Assembly: GCF_022809095.1 (NCBI RefSeq)
Contig: NZ_JALAZE010000001.1
Coordinates: 372,001-436,000, forward strand
Origin: Bacillus kexueae
Lineage (GTDB): Bacteria > Bacillota > Bacilli > Bacillales > Aeribacillaceae
Direction: 5' to 3'
DNA length: 64,000 nt
The notes beneath the pieces were generated by a model. That model searched no databases and had not been told where the DNA came from. It saw only the letters and a program-made list of their open reading frames with translations. Positions 1 to 7,658 of this stretch are shown here, piece after piece. The translations under genes were made by a program, and so were the position numbers. Position 1 is the stretch's first letter. Each line of letters starts with the position of its first letter.

Positions 1-174
1 AATAAAACGTGACGATTAATTTTGCTGGTGATAAAGAATACAGTCGTTTTTTAACTTCTACAATCATGTTTTTCAATCCTTAGTCCCTTGTTGTAATACT
101 CGTTATTAACTATAAAGAAAAATCTAGTAATTTTAAAGATGTTTTTTTCAACAGTTAAAAGAGGGAGTGCTTCT

Positions 175-342
175 TTAAACACTCCCATCATCGAAAAACT
201 CCTGTAATTCTTCTTTTTTCGCTTCCTCTTCATTCGCCTTCACGTACGGATTTTCTTCAAGGGGTGATTTTGGATCTAAAGATGTTTTCAAAACAAATGA
301 AGGAGAGTCCGACGGTTCGTTATAAAGTCGTTTACCTTTCAA
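175..342 (-). CDS. small acidic hypothetical protein (55 aa)
   Basis: I do not recognise this protein. A TTG start at 342 lies 6 to 7 bases after a strong AGGAGGTG site, and the frame runs 55 codons to TAA. The product is hydrophilic, with a basic N-terminus (MKGKRLYNEP) and a Glu/Lys-rich C-terminus ending in FFDDGSV. There is no membrane segment, cysteine or known motif. It diverges from the DUF1836 gene at 479. The ribosome binding site is the main support. It is short and starts at TTG, so automated callers could miss it. Function unknown. Confidence 0.6.
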   Translation of the reverse strand: MKGKRLYNEPSDSPSFVLKTSLDPKSPLEENPYVKANEEEAKKEELQEFFDDGSV

Positions 343-417
343 GAGTAACACCTCCTATCCATATTGTGTACGCAAAGGTTTTTGGCTATCCAAAGAAAGA
401 ATAAAACGCAAATTTCG

Positions 418-447
418 TTTCAAGTTCATTTGAACTTGTATTATAAT
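418..447 (+). promoter_or_regulatory. promoter with perfect 8+8 palindrome, probable operator of the DUF1836 gene
   Basis: A perfect inverted repeat CAAGTTCA-TT-TGAACTTG occupies 421-438. It ends 3 bases before a consensus -10 box TATAAT (442-447). A weak -35 (TTTCAA, 418-423) lies 18 bp upstream of that -10. The palindrome therefore fills the spacer, a classic repressor or MerR-type operator position. Because the downstream gene encodes a probable HTH regulator, autoregulation is the simplest inference. Confidence 0.6.
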
Positions 448-478
448 ATGGAAAAGAACGTTCTGTTTGAGGTGTTTT

Positions 479-1168
479 ATGGGAAAGATTTTGTTAAAAC
501 GAACGGCGATGTCACAACTTTTACATGCTTTAAAAAACGATGAAGATTTGTCGCCTATTGCCGTTATTCAATCAAACATTTCTCCGGAAATGGAGGACGA
601 CATCCCGGACTTTTTATATAAATTTGAAAAAAGAAAAGGAAAGAAAGACTTTGGATTATCCACCAATGAAATTGTCACGTTGTCAACGATTTGTGAGCTG
701 ACGTCGTTGAAATCTACTTCCATTCAAAACTGGATTAAACGTGACATTAAGGAGTTAATTGGGTCACCGGAGTTTGGGAAGAAATATTCGATTGAGCAAA
801 CGGCTCTATTGTTTATTGTAAAGGACTTAAAAGCTGTATTCGACTTTGAAACAATTCGTCAAATGTTAACGAAAGTGTTTAATACATTATCCGATCGTAG
901 CGATGATCTCATTAGCCCACTCCAATTCTTTCAACTGTATGCGAAGACGCTTGAAAACATTGGATTCGGTTCGATACATATATCCAAAGCTTCTTCACTT
1001 GAACACATGATTGAAGAAGAAGTGAAACGTGTGACCGAACACGCTTTGCCCATTAAAGAAACAGACCGTAAAGTCATTTCACATATTTTAGTCGTGACCG
1101 TTATGTCTGTTTTATCGTTTCATTTGCAGCTAAGAACGTTAACGTATGCGAATACCATTATTAAATAA
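479..1168 (+). CDS. DUF1836 family protein, probable transcriptional regulator
   Basis: A 229-aa protein of the DUF1836 type. A helix-turn-helix-like segment around residues 62-92 (TICELTSLKSTSIQNWIKRD) recalls MerR N-terminal domains. It is followed by a helical domain (SIEQTALLFIVKDLKAVFDF) and a hydrophobic C-terminal stretch (ISHILVVTVMSVLSFHL). The ATG at 479 is preferred: GAGGTG sits 4 bases upstream, while an in-frame TTG at 467 would overlap that site. A second ATG at 509 is possible. The palindrome in the promoter suggests autoregulation. Family assignment is by recalled similarity; the regulated genes are unknown. Confidence 0.7.
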   Translation: MGKILLKRTAMSQLLHALKNDEDLSPIAVIQSNISPEMEDDIPDFLYKFEKRKGKKDFGLSTNEIVTLSTICELTSLKSTSIQNWIKRDIKELIGSPEFGKKYSIEQTALLFIVKDLKAVFDFETIRQMLTKVFNTLSDRSDDLISPLQFFQLYAKTLENIGFGSIHISKASSLEHMIEEEVKRVTEHALPIKETDRKVISHILVVTVMSVLSFHLQLRTLTYANTIIK

Positions 1169-1306
1169 GTGCCATATATTACATGGATGGAAACATCTCG
1201 TCGACTCATACTATGAATACATCGGAACAATATATTTACTATCAAGATGTCCCGTTGAAATCTTTCATATAAATGGACTAAAAGCTTAGAAAGGGAGTTG
1301 ACAGAG

Positions 1307-1504
1307 ATGGCTTCACGTAATCAATTATTAGTTCCTGGGATTGAGCAAGCGTTAGATCAATTTAAAGCGGAAATCGCTCAAGAATTTGGCGTTCATTTAA
1401 GCTCTGACACCGTTTCTCGTGCAAACGGATCAGTCGGCGGTGAAATGACGAAACGCCTCGTCGCACAAGCTCAGGCCCAACTAAATCAAAATCCACAGTC
1501 ATAA
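1307..1504 (+). CDS. sspA: alpha/beta-type small acid-soluble spore protein
   Basis: A 65-aa SASP. These proteins saturate forespore DNA, protect it against UV and heat, and are degraded at germination by the protease GPR. The sequence carries the GPR-site region ([10 protein letters not shown]) and the conserved C-terminal block with [13 protein letters not shown]. Length and Gln/Ala-rich composition fit the family. AAGGGAG lies 9 bases upstream of the ATG; an in-frame TTG at 1298 is too close to that site. An intrinsic terminator follows immediately. Which SspA-D paralogue it is cannot be decided; the symbol is a class label. Confidence 0.92.
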   Translation: MASRNQLLVPGIEQALDQFKAEIAQEFGVHLSSDTVSRANGSVGGEMTKRLVAQAQAQLNQNPQS

Positions 1505-1510
1505 CGAACG

Positions 1511-1538
1511 AAAAGGTGTCTGTATAGGACACCTTTTT
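1511..1538 (+). terminator. intrinsic terminator of the SASP gene
   Basis: Stem AAAGGTGTC / GACACCTTT with a 7-base loop, then T residues, 7 bases after the stop codon. Confidence 0.85.
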
Positions 1539-1581
1539 CATATGAGAACAAAAAGGCGGACGAGAGACGGCTAAGATGAAG

Positions 1582-1743
1582 AAAAGCGCAAAGCGCAAGT
1601 CCTTAGGCGAAGGGCGCTGGAGGACCTGCGAGGAGACTACAGCAGGGCCGAAGCAACCCGAGCTGATGGCGCTTTGCCCTAGACACCAAAAAAAAGGTAA
1701 AGAGAATACTTTAACACTTTATTGAACTTAAACTTTCTGTAAC
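1582..1743 (-). repeat. dispersed ~160-bp element, copy 1
   Basis: First of five related copies (others at 3968, 10188, 17186, 21718). Read on the + strand it starts AAAAGCGCAAAGCGCAAGTC, contains a GC-rich core with GAGCTGATGGCGC and CTAGACACC, then an AT-rich tail ending ACTTTCTGTAAC. The tail is joined to the A-run that forms the U-tract of the rsgI terminator on the minus strand. In the minus-strand sense it therefore begins exactly where that transcript should end. It contains no convincing gene. Confidence 0.8.
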
Positions 1744-1749
1744 AATAAA

Positions 1750-1776
1750 AAAAGAACGCAATATTGCGCTCTTTTT
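1750..1776 (-). terminator. intrinsic terminator of sigI-rsgI
   Basis: On the minus strand an AGAGCGCAAT/ATTGCGTTCT stem is followed by seven Ts, just after the rsgI stop. Confidence 0.75.
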
Positions 1777-1783
1777 GTAACCC

Positions 1784-2935
1784 TTAATCAAAAGAATAAT
1801 TAGAAATGAATTGGTATAAATCCTCATAGGAATGGCCCTTTACTCGTTCCCACTCTTTTTCTAGCTGTTCAAGCTGATTTTTGTTTTCAAGATGCTCGAA
1901 CGTTTCTTTTAATTCTTTCTTTGTTTCCTTCCATTCTTCTTGTAATCGCTTCTTTTCTTCTTTCAGTTGTTCTTTTATTTGTTTTTGTCGTTCTTTCTGC
2001 TCTTCTTTCAGTTGCTTTTCCAGTTCTTTTTCTTCTTTTTTCGCTTGCTTCTGTTCTTCTTTTTCTATTTTTTTGGCTTCTTTTTGTTCTTTTTTCTCTT
2101 CTTTTTGTTGTTGTTTTTCAACTTGTTTTTGTTCGGCTTCTACTTTTTTGTCATTCGGTGCTGTGTCGTTTTTCATGTTTTCCGTCGTTTCCTTGTCGTT
2201 TGAAGACTGTTGATCGACTTTTTGTTTTTGTTCAACGGAAGGTGTTTCAGTCTGTTTTGCTGCATCTTTTTCCATTTTCTCGCGTAAGTAGTGACCAGTG
2301 GATACGCCCTCTTCTTTTGCTTTTTTTCGTGTTTCGATGTCTGATTGAACCGTCGTGACGACTATATCTTTTTCGGTAAGTTCTTCTTTCATTTCTTCTA
2401 ATTCTTCTTCAATGGCTTCTTCGGTCGCATCTTCTACGTCGGCCACAACCGTAGAAATGAAGATTTCTTGTTCGTTTTGAAGATAACCAGCCGCTTCGGT
2501 TTCAGCAATAATTTGATTGGTTACTTCTTTAATCGGTTGATCTTTCCAATTTTCAATTCGTAACAAGACCGAATGTGCTTCGTCATTTAACGGTTCAATC
2601 TTTAGCACATGCAATTCTTCATCTAGTTCAAGCTCAAAGCTCGGATTAATATCAATGGTCATATACGCATAAACATCTTGTTGATAAAAGTTTGGTACGG
2701 TAAAGAACAATAAGAGAACAAAAGCTATGGCAACGCTCGCTCTCATCTTCCATGTTTTCCAAAAAGCTCGGTTAGACTTCCGCTCTACTCGCGACATTTC
2801 TGCAGAAGGAAAAAAAGCCATCTCTTCCCCTAATTCGTAGGTACCCCCGACATTTTCAGTTTTCAAAAACTGGCCGTCCGGGGTTAATAAAGTAACGTAC
2901 CGTTCATTGACCTCTATGACGACCCCTTTTTTCAC
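1784..2935 (-). CDS. rsgI: anti-sigma-I factor RsgI, membrane anchored
   Basis: A 383-aa single-pass membrane anti-sigma factor that holds SigI inactive. Residues 1-50 form the cytoplasmic RsgI N-domain (KKGVVIEVNERYVTLLTPDG). A transmembrane helix spans about 65-82. The juxtamembrane extracellular domain contains DINPSFEL; in characterised RsgI proteins the Asn-Pro bond (here 97-98) is the autocleavage site. The extracellular C-terminus (about 230-360) is a highly charged Lys/Glu/Gln low-complexity segment, not a carbohydrate-binding module as in clostridial RsgIs. The start overlaps the sigI stop by 4 bases (ATGA), so the two are translationally coupled. Confidence 0.93.
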   Translation of the reverse strand: MKKGVVIEVNERYVTLLTPDGQFLKTENVGGTYELGEEMAFFPSAEMSRVERKSNRAFWKTWKMRASVAIAFVLLLFFTVPNFYQQDVYAYMTIDINPSFELELDEELHVLKIEPLNDEAHSVLLRIENWKDQPIKEVTNQIIAETEAAGYLQNEQEIFISTVVADVEDATEEAIEEELEEMKEELTEKDIVVTTVQSDIETRKKAKEEGVSTGHYLREKMEKDAAKQTETPSVEQKQKVDQQSSNDKETTENMKNDTAPNDKKVEAEQKQVEKQQQKEEKKEQKEAKKIEKEEQKQAKKEEKELEKQLKEEQKERQKQIKEQLKEEKKRLQEEWKETKKELKETFEHLENKNQLEQLEKEWERVKGHSYEDLYQFISNYSFD

Positions 2936-3675
2936 GATTGAAGCACCCCTTTAATGTAATCTCGTAAATAGACGTAATCACCGCTTAAAATAATAGCCAT
3001 GGCCATAATATATTTTCGATTTCGCTCAATCGTTTTTCGACTTACCTCAACCCTTTTTTCAAGCTGTTTTATAGGTAATCGCTTTTTTTGAAAAAAGACC
3101 TCTTTTAATGTTTTATCTTCGATTAACGTTTTCGCTACTTTCATCGCATTTTGCCGCGCATCCATATGTTTAGGGGATTGTTCAATTAATTCATCAAATG
3201 ACAACCCGAAATCACTTAAGACTTGGCGATAATACAATATTTCTTCTTTTCGATGCTCTTGTTCAAGTAGCTTCTGATGTTCCTCAATGGATAAATCCGC
3301 TTCAATTTTGCTTTGTGGCCCCTCTTCTTCCTCGTCCGTTACCGGGTCCCATTGCAACGTTCGACTCATGCGTGCTTCTTTTCGAATATAATCAATGACT
3401 TTTCTCTTTATAATTAATTCGGCAAACGCCAATAATGAGCTGCCTTTATCGGCTGAATATTTATCGATGGCTTCGTTAAAAGCGATAAGCCCGACACTGA
3501 ATTCATCATCACGTTCATCAATAAATCGTTTACAAACAGAAGATACCGTTTTGGCGATAAAAGGTTTATATTTTTCTATCGTTTCATTTCGAAGTTCTAC
3601 ATTCCCTTTTTGCATCTCAAAAACGAGATCTTCTAATGTTGTCTCTTTTTTTATTTTAAAGAAAAGGCTTAACAA
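2932..3675 (-). CDS. sigI: RNA polymerase sigma factor SigI
   Basis: A 247-aa sigma-70-like factor of the SigI family, linked to heat and cell-envelope stress in Bacillus. It has a region-2-like block (FIAKTVSSVCKRFIDERDDE, FNEAIDKYSADKGSSLLAFA) and a C-terminal HTH region (LPIKQLEKRVEVSRKTIERN) typical of the family. A TTG start at 3675 follows GAGGTG by 7 bases. It is the promoter-proximal gene of the pair with rsgI. A TATAAT hexamer lies about 40 bases upstream on the minus strand. Identity is secured by both sequence and the adjacent RsgI. Confidence 0.93.
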   Translation of the reverse strand: MLSLFFKIKKETTLEDLVFEMQKGNVELRNETIEKYKPFIAKTVSSVCKRFIDERDDEFSVGLIAFNEAIDKYSADKGSSLLAFAELIIKRKVIDYIRKEARMSRTLQWDPVTDEEEEGPQSKIEADLSIEEHQKLLEQEHRKEEILYYRQVLSDFGLSFDELIEQSPKHMDARQNAMKVAKTLIEDKTLKEVFFQKKRLPIKQLEKRVEVSRKTIERNRKYIMAMAIILSGDYVYLRDYIKGVLQS

Positions 3676-3967
3676 GTGGTTTCACCTCGACTTCTCCCTA
3701 GCCTACTTCGATTATAATAGCGAATTTCTCGCAATCTAGCAAAGAAACTTTTGGAAAAAGTGAAGTGAATATCCAAAAATATTACGAAACCAATACAAAA
3801 TTAGCGGTTTTGGAATCTTTTCGTCCTTTGAACTGGCCAGTTCACTTAAACCATTCGATGGATACGCAAATTTATTGGGGGATAAATCCTCTTATTTTAC
3901 ATTTCCTTTACAAAAATTATCGTAGCCGAACTTTGCATCACTTCTGAAAGAGGAAACAGCCAATAAT

Positions 3968-4128
3968 AAAAGCGCAAAGCGCAAGTCCTTAGGCGAAGGG
4001 CGCTGGAGGACCTGCGAGGAGACTACAGCATGGCCGAAGCGACCCGAGCTGATGGCACTTGGAGCTAGACACCAAAAAAACGGTAAAGAGAATACTTTAA
4101 CACTTTACTGAACTTAAACTTTCTGTGA
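3968..4128 (-). repeat. dispersed ~160-bp element, copy 2
   Basis: Near-identical to copy 1 through the GC-rich core and AT tail, ending ACTTTCTGTGACA. It is joined to the A-run of the terC terminator. It fills the distal half of the 490-bp gap between sigI and terC. In the rest of that gap (3740-3960) I see only AT-rich sequence and a 60-codon open frame without a ribosome binding site, so no gene is called there. Confidence 0.8.
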
Positions 4129-4130
4129 CA

Positions 4131-4165
4131 CCAAAAAAAGAAACCCGCGTTTTTGCGGGTTTCCC
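4131..4165 (-). terminator. intrinsic terminator of the terC-family gene
   Basis: GAAACCCGC / GCGGGTTTC stem with a T-rich loop. On the minus strand it is followed by a seven-T tract, and then directly by repeat copy 2. Confidence 0.88.
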
Positions 4166-4166
4166 G

Positions 4167-4955
4167 TTATTCTGCTTTCCGATAGACGTTGATTTCTTCT
4201 TTTGATTGCTTTTCTTTTGAAGTAATCCAGCCGACAACAGCAATCGTTAATAATACACCCCAGAAAATCATTTTCCATACAGCCGAGTGGATAAAGTGGC
4301 TGGAGATTAGAGCGATATCCGGGTGAGCAAAGGTATGCATAGCGAGTTTGACCCCGACCCAACCGACGATTAAGAAAGCTGTCGTTTCGAGATTTGGTCG
4401 CTTTTTTAACAACTTGACGAATGCAGTAGCAGCAAATCGCATCATGATAACACCGATGAATCCACCTAAAAAGATGACGATAAATTGTCCGCCGTCCATG
4501 CTTCCAATCTGAGGCAATGACGTTTCAGGTAATGTCACCGCAAGGGCAACAGCTGCAAGAATGGAGTCAATCGCAAACGCGATATCTGCTAATTCTACCT
4601 TTAATACAGTCATCCAAAAGCCACTTTCTTTTTTAGGCTTATTCACTTCTTTTAGCTTCTCATTTTTCTTGAGTCGATGTTTAATTAGATGATTAATAGA
4701 AATAAAGATTAAGTAGGCAGCTCCAATTGCTTGTACTTGCCATACATTAACGAGTAACGAGATGATGAATAACGATCCGAGTCGGAAGATAAACGCCCCT
4801 GCCAATCCGTAAAAGAGAGCTTTTTTTCTTTTTTCTTCCGGTAAATGTTTGACCATTACCGCCATGACGAGTGCGTTATCCGCTGCTAAAATTCCTTCTA
4901 ATGCTACTAAGACAAGCAATACCCAACCGTATTCTAACAGTAATGCAATGTCCAT
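4167..4955 (-). CDS. TerC family integral membrane protein, probable Mn2+ exporter
   Basis: A 262-aa polytopic protein of the TerC family (Bacillus YkoY/YceF type) with about seven transmembrane helices. The intramembrane acidic motifs expected of the family are present: EGILAADNALVMAV near residues 20-33 and KVELADIAFAIDSILAA near 119-135. A basic cytoplasmic loop (KHRLKKNEKLKEVNKPKK) separates the halves. Family members export manganese and help metallate secreted enzymes. The Mn2+ riboswitch in its leader strongly supports that role. The gene is monocistronic, with its own promoter and terminator. Confidence 0.88.
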   Translation of the reverse strand: MDIALLLEYGWVLLVLVALEGILAADNALVMAVMVKHLPEEKRKKALFYGLAGAFIFRLGSLFIISLLVNVWQVQAIGAAYLIFISINHLIKHRLKKNEKLKEVNKPKKESGFWMTVLKVELADIAFAIDSILAAVALAVTLPETSLPQIGSMDGGQFIVIFLGGFIGVIMMRFAATAFVKLLKKRPNLETTAFLIVGWVGVKLAMHTFAHPDIALISSHFIHSAVWKMIFWGVLLTIAVVGWITSKEKQSKEEINVYRKAE

Positions 4956-5014
4956 TTAATATCCTCCTTCTATCTTATTGGCTTTTTTTACCCAACTGGA
5001 CAGAAGAACAAACA

Positions 5015-5150
5015 AAAAGACCTCTGCCTCTGATGGGCAAAGGTCTTGCTAGACATATGTATGCCAACAAAGCCGATGGAGAAATCTCCATGAAATGACG
5101 ACTTTGTTTTCAGAGCGATAAACTCTGAACGCTACTCCCCTTTTACCGAA
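5015..5150 (-). ncRNA. yybP-ykoY manganese riboswitch with terminator platform
   Basis: On the minus strand the leader contains AAAGGGGAGTAGC, a hairpin around TTCAGAG/CTCTGAA, then ATCGGCTTTGTTGGCATAC and GCAAGACCTTTGCC. These are the hallmark loops of the yybP-ykoY class. The GACCTTTGCC arm pairs with GGCAGAGGTC followed by TTTTT (5015-5045), giving a terminator that Mn2+ binding would disrupt. It lies between a consensus promoter and the TerC-family gene. Confidence 0.92.
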
Positions 5151-5173
5151 AGCCGATATATTATGTTACTTTT

Positions 5174-5202
5174 ATTATATTTAAGATTTGAAGTTTCGTC
5201 AA
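5174..5202 (-). promoter_or_regulatory. sigma-A promoter of the Mn riboswitch-terC unit
   Basis: On the minus strand: TTGACG (5202-5197), 17-bp spacer, TATAAT (5179-5174). The start site would fall near 5167, about 20 bases ahead of the riboswitch aptamer. Confidence 0.85.
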
Positions 5203-5224
5203 TGAAGAAATGAAAGTTTTTCCA

Positions 5225-5842
5225 TTATTTTTTTGTAAATTCCCCCCAAGATATGATGGAAATCTTTCGTTTCTGCCATTTATTCCATACCATGTAGAGT
5301 AATAATAGAAAAAATAGCGTCGGCCAAAACCATTGATTTAAATAGTGTTCGATCTCTTTTATATTTCCTCCGAATGTATAACCTAAATAAATATATAAAA
5401 CGGTGATGGGAATCATGGCCACAAACGTAAAGAGAGTGAATGTGAAAATCGACATTTTCCCCATCCCACAAGGAAGGGAAATCGCACTGCGCACACCTGG
5501 TAGAAAACGCCCCGAAAATGCAACGAACGCTCCATGCTTTTCGAAAAATTGATCGGATTTTGCGAGCGTTTTTGGGGAGATGAACATCCACTTTCCATAC
5601 TTCTCTAAAAATGGTCGTCCGGCATAATAACCGAGTGCATACAACGTAAGAGGACCTGTCGTCCCACCGATAACCCCTGCAACAACCGCCCAAAAGAAGG
5701 ACATCTCTCCTGTATATACCCAATACCCCACTAAAGGTAACACAAGCTCACCTGGGACAATTTCAATCGTCAAAGCTAAAATGATGCCCATATACGAAAG
5801 GTCTTTCATCTCATTGATCAGCCAATCGATTATCGCTTCCAT
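5225..5842 (-). CDS. DedA family membrane protein
   Basis: A 205-aa DedA/SNARE-associated family protein. Members are linked to flipping or recycling of lipid carriers and to envelope homeostasis. Visible features are the N-terminal acidic segment (ALTIEIVPGELVLPLVGYW), a second hydrophobic block, and the signature GRFLPGVRSAISLPCGMGKM near residues 111-130, where a Cys replaces the more usual Ala. Two helices close the protein. GAGGAG precedes the ATG. It is divergent from uppP, which also acts on undecaprenyl carriers; a joint envelope role is inference only. Confidence 0.85.
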   Translation of the reverse strand: MEAIIDWLINEMKDLSYMGIILALTIEIVPGELVLPLVGYWVYTGEMSFFWAVVAGVIGGTTGPLTLYALGYYAGRPFLEKYGKWMFISPKTLAKSDQFFEKHGAFVAFSGRFLPGVRSAISLPCGMGKMSIFTFTLFTFVAMIPITVLYIYLGYTFGGNIKEIEHYLNQWFWPTLFFLLLLYMVWNKWQKRKISIISWGEFTKK

Positions 5843-5961
5843 CTAATTCTCCTCATTCCTCTTGTTTGTACAACATATGTACAAGTCGCTGTTCTAATTC
5901 CACTCATCTTTCATACGTTAGTTATACCTTGTCTAATTTTTGCTAAAGAGGTGACGACAAC

Positions 5962-6738
5962 ATGGATTTGCTCGAAGCCATCATTCTTGGATTTATTCAA
6001 GGGTTAACGGAGTTTTTACCGATTAGTAGTACTGGACATTTATATTTAGGAAGAGTATTGTTAGGGCTCAAGGATGCAGGATTATTTCTTGATACGATGT
6101 TACATATGGGGACGCTTATTGCGTTGCTCGTTTTTTACAAAGACATTTTATTTTCATTACTTCGACGCCCGTTTTCAAAGCTTACGCTACTTCTTTTTGT
6201 CGGTTCCATCCCAGCTATTATCGTCGGCCTTTTGTTTGCGGACTTTTTTGATTCGATTTCAAAATCAGGAGTCACCATCGGTTGGGAGTTTTTAGTGACT
6301 GGAGCGATGTTATGGTGGGCAGATAACATGAAAAATGGTGCGAAAAGATTAGCGGACATTACGGTGAAAGATTCCTTTGTAATTGGTTGCTTTCAAGCGC
6401 TCGCTATTTTCCCAGCCATCTCACGTTCCGGTTTGACAATAGCTGGAGCATTATTTTGCCGTGTGGAAAAAGAAGCCGCGGCATACTTTTCGTTTTTGCT
6501 GTCCATCCCCGTCATTTTCGGCGCCGTCTCGCTCCAAACGGCTGATTTATTGGAAGGGCATGCGAGCCAAATCTCCCTTCATTCTCTTTTCTTCGCGACG
6601 GTCTCCTCTGCGATTTTCGGTTATTTAGCCGTAAAGTGGATGATTCAATTCGTGAAACGTTATAGCTTAAAGCTTTTCGCTATTTATGTGTGGGCATTAG
6701 GTATCATCATTATTTTTCTACAGCAAACCGTTTCGTAG
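5962..6738 (+). CDS. uppP: undecaprenyl-diphosphate phosphatase UppP/BacA family
   Basis: A 258-aa integral membrane phosphatase that converts undecaprenyl diphosphate to the monophosphate carrier used for peptidoglycan synthesis. Both family motifs are visible: QGLTEFLPISSTGH near the N-terminus and AIFPAISRSGLTIAGAL around residue 150. In the second motif PAISRSG differs slightly from the common PGxSRSG. Length is near the usual 265-275. GAGGTG lies upstream of the ATG, and an intrinsic terminator overlaps the stop. Bacillus genomes often carry several such enzymes; I cannot tell which paralogue this is. Confidence 0.9.
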   Translation: MDLLEAIILGFIQGLTEFLPISSTGHLYLGRVLLGLKDAGLFLDTMLHMGTLIALLVFYKDILFSLLRRPFSKLTLLLFVGSIPAIIVGLLFADFFDSISKSGVTIGWEFLVTGAMLWWADNMKNGAKRLADITVKDSFVIGCFQALAIFPAISRSGLTIAGALFCRVEKEAAAYFSFLLSIPVIFGAVSLQTADLLEGHASQISLHSLFFATVSSAIFGYLAVKWMIQFVKRYSLKLFAIYVWALGIIIIFLQQTVS

Positions 6739-6753
6739 CGGTTTGCTTTTTTT
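6722..6753 (+). terminator. intrinsic terminator of uppP
   Basis: AGCAAACCG / CGGTTTGCT stem followed by seven Ts. The stop codon lies in the loop. Confidence 0.88.
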
Positions 6754-6758
6754 ACCAA

Positions 6759-6788
6759 TCATGTTCTTTCGTCCTCTTTTTCATACTA
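6759..6788 (+). promoter_or_regulatory. candidate sigma-G promoter of ku
   Basis: TCATG (6759-6763), 18-bp spacer, CATACTA (6782-6788) fits the forespore sigma-G pattern. B. subtilis ykoV/ykoU (ku/ligD) are known sigma-G genes. The same -10 heptamer with a TCATA -35 occurs at 52987-53015 upstream of another small gene. Confidence 0.5.
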
Positions 6789-6824
6789 TAAAAAAGTTGA
6801 CATTGACGAAAGAAGGGATTCATC

Positions 6825-7658
6825 ATGCATACGATGTGGAAAGGCTCGATCCAGTTTGGGCTCGTCAACATTCCGATTAAATTGTTTTCTGCGACAGAAG
6901 ATAAAGATATTAAGTTACGCCAGCTACATAAAAAATGCCATACCCCGATTCAATATGAAAAAAAATGCCCTCATTGTGATGAAACGATCTCAAACGAAGA
7001 GATTGTGAAAGGATTCGAGTATGTAAAAGGAAAATTTGTCGTGTTGTCCGATGAAGAACTTCAAGAATTAAAGGACGAACATGCAGAAAAAACAGTGGAA
7101 ATTAAAGACTTCGTCGATTTAACGGAAATTGATCCGATTTACTTTCATCGCTCGTATTTCATGGGGCCTGGGGAAAATGGGTTAAAGGCGTATGCCTTAC
7201 TTCGAAGTGCCTTAGAGAAGTCCGGTAAAATTGGTATTGCAGAAATCACCATTCGCTCGAAGCGACAACTTGCCGTCGTTCGCGTGTACGAGAACTGCCT
7301 CGTAATGGAAACCATTCATTATCCTGATGAAGTCAGAAGTGTCAAGCATGTGCCAAGTTTACCAGAAGAGGTTGACATTCAAGAAAAAGAGCTAAACACA
7401 GCGATGATGCTCATAGAACAACTCACAACGACGTTTAACCCAGAGAATTACCATGATGACTATCGTGAAGCCCTCCAGCAAAAAATTGATGAGAAAATCA
7501 ATCGAAACGAAGGGAAGGCCATTGAAGAGCGTCCGAGAGAAAATGTCGTAGACTTAATGAGCGCCCTTCAAGCCAGTATTGAACGTACGAAAAAGCAAGA
7601 GACTTCACCGAAAGCAACTGAAAAGAAAAAAGCGAAAACCGTTCGCAAAAAAGCTTAA
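6825..7658 (+). CDS. ku: non-homologous end-joining protein Ku
   Basis: A 277-aa bacterial Ku that binds DNA ends as a homodimer and recruits LigD. The start (MHTMWKGSIQFGLVNIPIKLF) is diagnostic. A CxxC-type knuckle (KKCHTP and KKCPHC) lies near residues 37-50. The core beta-barrel follows, and the C-terminus is a short basic tail (KKKAKTVRKKA), as in minimal bacterial Ku proteins. GAAGGG precedes the ATG. It overlaps the convergent HAD gene by 4 bases. LigD lies 570 bp downstream on the same strand, so the NHEJ pair is interrupted by an inverted gene. Confidence 0.96.
   Translation: MHTMWKGSIQFGLVNIPIKLFSATEDKDIKLRQLHKKCHTPIQYEKKCPHCDETISNEEIVKGFEYVKGKFVVLSDEELQELKDEHAEKTVEIKDFVDLTEIDPIYFHRSYFMGPGENGLKAYALLRSALEKSGKIGIAEITIRSKRQLAVVRVYENCLVMETIHYPDEVRSVKHVPSLPEEVDIQEKELNTAMMLIEQLTTTFNPENYHDDYREALQQKIDEKINRNEGKAIEERPRENVVDLMSALQASIERTKKQETSPKATEKKKAKTVRKKA

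Noticed and set aside
51-233. 60-codon minus-strand frame at the left edge
   Set aside because: No ribosome site and it overlaps the better-supported 55-aa gene in another frame.
1881-2358. Three Phe/Ser/Leu-rich + strand frames opposite rsgI
   Set aside because: Antisense of the Lys/Glu-rich C-terminus of RsgI; composition artefact.
3765-3947. 60-codon + strand frame between sigI and terC
   Set aside because: No ribosome site, no recognisable sequence pattern, no promoter or terminator.
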